From DATDYA01 sp035289165 (lineage in GTDB: Bacteria; Patescibacteriota; Patescibacteriia; Magasanikbacterales; GWA2-37-8): 19,813 bases of DNA. A program made the translations under genes and the position numbers. This document shows positions 16,339 through 19,813 of this stretch, one piece after another; positions within the stretch are counted from its first letter, which is position 1, and every line of letters begins with the position of its first letter. Below the pieces are notes generated by a model. The model saw nothing but the letters and a program-made list of their open reading frames with translations, did no database searches and had not been told where the DNA came from. The stretch covers positions 1-19,813 of the forward strand of contig DATDYA010000010.1 of NCBI GenBank assembly GCA_035289165.1, given 5' to 3'.

Positions 16339-16368
16339 AGTATATCAGCAAACTCCATTAAAAGGCAA
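16339..16368 (-). promoter_or_regulatory. Possible promoter of the nitroreductase gene, overlapping the divergent one
   Basis: Read on the minus strand: TTGCCT (16368-16363), 18-bp spacer, TATACT (16344-16339). Start near 16332 lies inside the opposite promoter's -10 region, leaving a leader of about 33 nt. It is weaker than the plus-strand promoter. Confidence 0.35.
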
Positions 16369-16375
16369 TTGTTTT

Positions 16376-18031
16376 ATGTTCGACATAGACATACAGGCGT
16401 TTCAGATTATTTTGAGTTTCATTACTTTTTTTGCGTCAACCAGCTTGGGTATTTTTATTTATTTAAAAGACAAGACTAGCTGGACGAACCGTTTGTACGC
16501 AATTTTAACGGTTTTGGTTGATTTTTACATCGTTGTAAATTACATCTCGCTTCATCCGTTGCAACCGACCCCTGAGAGTCAGTTGTTTTGGGTCAGGGCG
16601 GTAATGTTTGTTTGTTCCTTTATTGGGCCGACCCTGATTTTGTTGGTAAGTACATTCCCGGGGTCGGAATTTGTTTTCAAGAAAAAACATTTGTGGCCCT
16701 TAGGAATTTTAATGTTGGTCTCGGCCGCGGCTTCATTGTTACCTCTAGTATTTACATCAATTGAATATCCAAACGGAAACCCTGTGCCAACGCCTGGACC
16801 CGGGATTGTTGTTTTTCTTTTAGATTTCGTGGGGTTGTTTATTCTGAGTTTTGGTATCCTTATCTATAAGTTTATAAAATCTTCGGGTGCGGAAAGGTTT
16901 AAGATGATGCTTTTTCTTTTGGGAGTTTTGTCCACCTTTTCTCTAATGGGATTAATGACTGTCATCGCCGTGGTAATTTTTAAATCTTCGGCGGGAGTTT
17001 TCTTGGGCCCATTATCATTTGTAATATTAACCGCCTTTGTTGCTTATGCGGTCGCAAAGCATGGATTATTTAACATTAAGATAGTTTCAACTAAGTTAAT
17101 GGTCGCATTCTTGTTAATTATTTTTGGTTCTCGTATTTTCGTTTTTGAATCCTGGCAACAATTTGGTATTGATACCGGATTATTTATACTAGTAATGATT
17201 TTAGGCTATTCTCTCGTCCGGAGTGCGACCAAAGAGTGGAAACAAAAGGAAGAATCGCAAGCCCTGGCTCATTCTTTGGAGAAGGCCAATATAAGATTAC
17301 AGGAACTAGATAAGCAAAAAACTGAATTTTTATCGATCGCGGCCCATCAGTTGCGCACCCCGCTTTCAATTATAAAAGGCTATGTGGAGTTGGTTAAGGA
17401 CGGTGCTTACGGGAAAATAAATCAGAAGATGGGTACGGTTTTGAGCAATGTCGAAGGAACAAATGAGCATTTAGTTAAATTAGTAGATGAATTTTTGGAT
17501 ATTTCTCGTATCGAGCAGGGGAGAACGAAATACAATTTTGAGTCTGGCAATATTTGTGAAACTATTACTTCGGTTGTTGAAGAGATGAAGATGCGTGCCG
17601 AAGAAAAAGGTTTGGCAATAGCTTGGTCTAGTTGTCGTTTGCCGAAAGTTACCATGGATGCTGAAAAGGTCCGGCATGTGGTGTTTAATTTTATTGACAA
17701 TGCTATTAAATACGCCGAAGCCGGCGAGGTTGTGGTTGAGACTGAAGATGAGGGCGATGGTATTACTGTTAGGGTGCGGGATTCGGGGATTGGTTTTGAA
17801 AAGAATGACCAGGTAAATTTTTATCAGAAATTTTATCGTGGAGATAATGTAAAGGGCACCAATGTGAACGGAACTGGTCTTGGCTTGTATGTTTGTCGTA
17901 AGTTTATTGAGGCTCATGGAGGTAAAGTGTGGGCTCGTAGCCAAGGCCTCGGTAAAGGTAGCGAGTTTGGTTTTTGGTTGCCCTATGTGCCAGTGCCACA
18001 AGCATCTGCGGTAACCACGCCAACGGTTTAA
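16376..18031 (+). CDS. Multi-pass membrane sensor histidine kinase
   Basis: 551 aa from ATG 16376, which has AAAGG at 16361-16365 and lies downstream of the promoter; the frame is open back to TTG 16322. The N-terminal about 280 residues form seven or eight hydrophobic segments (first at about 7-29, last at about 265-282), like the 7TM N-terminal region of some sensor kinases. A short coiled linker leads to HisKA with H-box AHQLRTP (His324), then HATPase_c: N-box NFIDNAIKY (438-446), G1 RDSGIG (468-473), F-box FYQKFYRG (482-489) and G2 NGTGLGLYVCRKF (498-510), ending in FGFWLP. All kinase motifs are intact. No PAS or HAMP domain and no response regulator nearby, so it is an orphan; the signal is unknown. 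Divergent from the nitroreductase gene. Confidence 0.93.
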   Translation: MFDIDIQAFQIILSFITFFASTSLGIFIYLKDKTSWTNRLYAILTVLVDFYIVVNYISLHPLQPTPESQLFWVRAVMFVCSFIGPTLILLVSTFPGSEFVFKKKHLWPLGILMLVSAAASLLPLVFTSIEYPNGNPVPTPGPGIVVFLLDFVGLFILSFGILIYKFIKSSGAERFKMMLFLLGVLSTFSLMGLMTVIAVVIFKSSAGVFLGPLSFVILTAFVAYAVAKHGLFNIKIVSTKLMVAFLLIIFGSRIFVFESWQQFGIDTGLFILVMILGYSLVRSATKEWKQKEESQALAHSLEKANIRLQELDKQKTEFLSIAAHQLRTPLSIIKGYVELVKDGAYGKINQKMGTVLSNVEGTNEHLVKLVDEFLDISRIEQGRTKYNFESGNICETITSVVEEMKMRAEEKGLAIAWSSCRLPKVTMDAEKVRHVVFNFIDNAIKYAEAGEVVVETEDEGDGITVRVRDSGIGFEKNDQVNFYQKFYRGDNVKGTNVNGTGLGLYVCRKFIEAHGGKVWARSQGLGKGSEFGFWLPYVPVPQASAVTTPTV

Positions 18032-18060
18032 GTAGGATGAGTAAAATAGTTGTTCAATCC

Positions 18061-18089
18061 TTCACGTTTTTCAAAAAATTGTGTATAAT
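18061..18089 (+). promoter_or_regulatory. Promoter of the bactofilin gene
   Basis: TTCACG (18061-18066), 17-bp spacer, perfect TATAAT (18084-18089). Start near 18096 gives a leader of about 28 nt with no Shine-Dalgarno site before ATG 18124. Confidence 0.5.
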
Positions 18090-18123
18090 AAAGAAGCCAA
18101 TAATAATGTAACCTAATTTTAAT

Positions 18124-18621
18124 ATGATTTTCCAAAAACCTTCTGCCAAAATCGCCTTAGATAACAATGAGGACCAGTATGAAGAGACGGTTCCGCCGGT
18201 TTATGACAACCACGATGAGGTGGAAACGGTTGTTGGCCCTTCGGTAAACGTTGAAGGAGATTTCGCGTCAGAAGGCAATATTACTGTAAAAGGCTCGGTA
18301 GCGGGTAGTGTACATACTAGTAAACACCTTTCGGTTGAAGAGGGGGCCCGGATATTGGCTAATGTGCGAGCGGGTAGCGCTCGGGTGGCGGGAGAGGTGA
18401 AGGGTAATATGAAAATTAAAGATTCTCTAGAGTTGACTTCAACTGCCAGAGTGATGGGTGATGTCGAAGTAAAGACTCTGATAGTCGCGGCAGGAGCATT
18501 AATATTTGGTAAAATTTCAATGCCCGGAATAGAGGGCGGAGACTTGAAAGGGGCGGGAAAGAAAAATTATGGTCGTAAACCTAATAACGAAACTTTGCCT
18601 TCCGCTGATTTAGTTTCTTAA
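18124..18621 (+). CDS. Bactofilin (polymer-forming cytoskeletal protein)
   Basis: 165 aa. Bactofilins form nucleotide-free filaments of right-handed beta-helix subunits that organise cell-wall or envelope processes. The core (about 36-130) shows the repeating short-strand pattern: VVGPSVNVEGDFASEGNITV, then KGSVAGSV, VEEGARILANVRAGSARVAG, VKGNMKI, TARVMGDVEV, and AAGALIFGKI. It has disordered acidic N-terminal (1-34) and basic/Gly-rich C-terminal (about 135-165) tails, typical for the family. No transmembrane segment. It follows the histidine kinase by 92 bp with its own promoter, and precedes the DAGK-like gene by 53 bp, so the two may share a message. Confidence 0.9.
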   Translation: MIFQKPSAKIALDNNEDQYEETVPPVYDNHDEVETVVGPSVNVEGDFASEGNITVKGSVAGSVHTSKHLSVEEGARILANVRAGSARVAGEVKGNMKIKDSLELTSTARVMGDVEVKTLIVAAGALIFGKISMPGIEGGDLKGAGKKNYGRKPNNETLPSADLVS

Positions 18622-18674
18622 GCTGGCGCAGTGCAAACAAGGAAGCTGGACTTGAATTAAAGGAAGTACTATAT

Positions 18675-19439
18675 ATGTATGTTTACTTGTATGACAATTT
18701 TTTGCGCCATAAAAAGTTTGCTCAAGTAGTGAAGAATATTGAGGTACGACTGACCGATTATGGCATTGGCGGAAAAATTTTACGCTTGAATAATTTCATT
18801 GATAGCAAGCCGATTATTGAGGATGAAATAAAGAAAGGTGCAAAGACAGTGGTAATAGTAGGGAATGACCATACTTTTGGTCATGTTTTGTCGCGTGGGG
18901 CCACCTGTGATTGCACTTTTGGTTTTTTACCAGTTGGCCCAGAGAATACTATCGCCGATGTTTTAGGTATACCTGTGGGTGAAGAAGCTTGTGATGTCTT
19001 ATCTCGTCGCCGTAAGGAGAGTTTAGACGTGGGTTGGATGAACAACCGTTATTTTGTTTCTCAACTTCATGTTTTACCAGCTAAGGTCCAGGTAGTTTAT
19101 GACGAAAGATTCAAGGTTTATGCTAATGAGAAAATGGAAGTAGTGGTTTGTAATTTACAACCCTATTATTGGAAGTTGGATAAAAAAGATAAGGATCACC
19201 AGGTGGTACATCCCCAAGATGGTAAGTTGGAAGCTTTTTTAAGGCCACTTAGAAAAAAGAGCTGGTGGGGTTACCAGTATGAAGATCCAAGCATCTTTCC
19301 CTTCGAAGAAATGCAAATAATTGGGAAAGAGCCGTTTACGGTGGTCGCGGATGGGAAAACTTCTAAGGAAATTAAGGTCACGATTAAGCTGGCGCATAAC
19401 AAGATTGACATGGTCGTTGGGAGGAATCGGAAGTTTTAG
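18675..19439 (+). CDS. Diacylglycerol-kinase/YegS-like protein with altered nucleotide motifs
   Basis: 254 aa. The fold pattern is that of the DAGK catalytic family (YegS, DgkB, sphingosine kinase): beta-alpha start, VVIVGNDHTFGHVL (59-72) in place of the GGDGT loop, FLPVGPENTIADVLGIP (84-100) in place of PLGTGNDFARxLGIP, LDVGWMNNRYFV (117-128) like the family's DxGxxNxxxF, and a C-terminal VVADGKT (223-229) like the usual DGE. GGDGT has become GNDHT and GTGN has become GPEN, so ATP binding or catalysis may be lost or changed. It has a clear AGGA Shine-Dalgarno (18661-18664) 10 nt before ATG. If active it would phosphorylate a lipid at the membrane face. The alternative is a non-catalytic relative. 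Confidence 0.72.
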   Translation: MYVYLYDNFLRHKKFAQVVKNIEVRLTDYGIGGKILRLNNFIDSKPIIEDEIKKGAKTVVIVGNDHTFGHVLSRGATCDCTFGFLPVGPENTIADVLGIPVGEEACDVLSRRRKESLDVGWMNNRYFVSQLHVLPAKVQVVYDERFKVYANEKMEVVVCNLQPYYWKLDKKDKDHQVVHPQDGKLEAFLRPLRKKSWWGYQYEDPSIFPFEEMQIIGKEPFTVVADGKTSKEIKVTIKLAHNKIDMVVGRNRKF

Positions 19440-19448
19440 AGTTCTAAT

Positions 19449-19463
19449 AAAAAAAAGGGGGGG
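19449..19463 (+). repeat. A8G7 homopolymer run before the homing endonuclease
   Basis: Eight A (19449-19456) directly followed by seven G (19457-19463), one base before ATG 19465. The G run could act as the ribosome binding site but is unusually close to the start; such runs are prone to slippage and sequencing error. Confidence 0.7.
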
Positions 19464-19464
19464 T

Positions 19465-19683
19465 ATGCACGCATTGTCAAAAATAAAAATCGAGTGGTCT
19501 TCTGATTTTGCTTATGTCATTGGTTTACTTGTTACTGACGGCAATCTTTCTAAAGATGGCCGTCATATTATTTTTACCTCTAAAGATAAGGAGATGATAG
19601 ATAATGTACGGAAAGCTTTATCAACGTCAGTTAAAATCGCACTAAAGAGTAATGGCTCAAACAAAGAAAAGAAGGTTAAATAG
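19465..19683 (+). pseudogene. Truncated LAGLIDADG homing endonuclease
   Basis: 72 aa. It begins with one clear LAGLIDADG-type motif, FAYVIGLLVTDGNLS (16-30), followed by the expected strand and helix, DGRHIIFTSKDKEMIDNVRKAL (32-53), then a Lys/Ser/Asn-rich stretch and a TAG stop. Family members usually run to about 150-200 residues with a second half forming the DNA-binding saddle; that half is missing, so this is most likely a broken remnant. Its end lies 6 bp from the stop codon of a transposase fragment on the other strand, which suggests an insertion cut it. Homing endonucleases cleave specific sites to spread themselves or their host intron or intein; here it is free-standing. Confidence 0.75.
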
Positions 19684-19813
19684 AAAATATTAGGACCTAG
19701 AATCACCCTTCCCCTTAAATATTTCCACAATCATTCGGTACCGTCTTTTAGGACTTAATCCCCGGTGGACATTCAGTAAACCTTTCAGCCGGTTAAAGTA
19801 GCCATCTAAAGAA
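19660..19813. mobile_element. Probable end of an insertion sequence
   Basis: Inferred from the transposase 3' end on the minus strand next to the truncated homing endonuclease. The exact terminus and inverted repeat cannot be set because the other end is not in the window. Confidence 0.4.
19690..19813 (-). CDS. C-terminal part of a DDE-type transposase, cut by the window edge
   Basis: On the minus strand a 40-residue open frame enters from the window end and stops at TAA (19692-19690). It contains SLDGYFNRLKGLLNVHRGLS then PKRRYRMIVEIFKGK, which matches the pattern near the C-terminus of MULE/IS256-like transposases (N-S-L-[ED]-G-x-F-x-x-L-K ... H-R-G-L-S). The 5' part and the far end of the element lie outside the window, so family and completeness are uncertain. 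The short distance from its stop to the broken homing endonuclease suggests the element's end lies around 19660-19690. Confidence 0.6.
   Translation of the reverse strand, partial: SLDGYFNRLKGLLNVHRGLSPKRRYRMIVEIFKGKGDSRS

Noticed and set aside
17480..18001. 173-aa minus-strand frame inside the histidine kinase gene
   Set aside because: Antisense to conserved HisKA and HATPase motifs; His and Asn rich as expected of a mirrored frame.
1..19813. CRISPR arrays, tRNA or rRNA genes, or a T-box before the synthetase genes
   Set aside because: No regular repeats, cloverleaf patterns or rRNA motifs were seen, and the valS leader is too short for a T-box.
1..19813. Recoded UGA (Gracilibacteria/Absconditabacteria code)
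   Set aside because: TGA is used as the valS stop and no gene needs a read-through TGA.

Overview
The window reads as a stretch of a low-to-moderate GC bacterial chromosome using the standard bacterial code (TAA, TAG and TGA all end genes; no in-frame TGA). The style of the genes suggests Candidate Phyla Radiation / Patescibacteria: tight gene packing, few Shine-Dalgarno sites, divergent DHH and YegS-like proteins with degraded catalytic motifs, a split synthetase operon and a bactofilin. This placement is inferred from gene style, not from a marker gene tree.

Layout. (1) 1-52 is the tail of an upstream gene. (2) 117-3329 is a two-gene unit of tandem, diverged gpmI paralogs, with a promoter that predicts a leaderless first mRNA and a perfect 14-bp hairpin terminator. 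(3) A minus-strand DHH-family gene (3328-4488) converges on that terminator; its stop codon lies inside the hairpin. (4) A 211-bp divergent promoter region then starts a long plus-strand run of eight genes (4700-15183): valS, a soluble histidine-kinase-like protein, tyrS, a small lipoprotein, argS, a pyrD-like flavoenzyme, a LuxI/FeeM-like protein, and an E1/ThiF-like adenylyltransferase. Gaps are -4 to about 66 bp. (5) A minus-strand Acg-like nitroreductase ends 3 bp from the E1-like gene. (6) Overlapping divergent promoters separate the nitroreductase from a multi-TM sensor histidine kinase. A bactofilin with its own promoter and a degenerate diacylglycerol-kinase-like gene follow. (7) The right edge is a mobile-DNA scar: a truncated LAGLIDADG homing endonuclease running into the 3' end of a transposase on the opposite strand.

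The most interesting part is 11757-16299. The E1-like protein resembles the E1 half of mycobacterial MoeY (Rv1355c), which carries a C-terminal nitroreductase-like domain. Here that second domain appears as a separate convergent gene, next to a possible acyl-homoserine-lactone-synthase/FeeM-like acyltransferase. A dihydroorotate-dehydrogenase-like enzyme with a class 2 scaffold but class 1A-like active-site signatures sits 3 bp upstream. Together these could form a small-molecule acylation, adenylation and redox cassette in a minimal-genome bacterium. The rest is central metabolism (glycolysis, tRNA charging), signalling and envelope or cytoskeleton functions.
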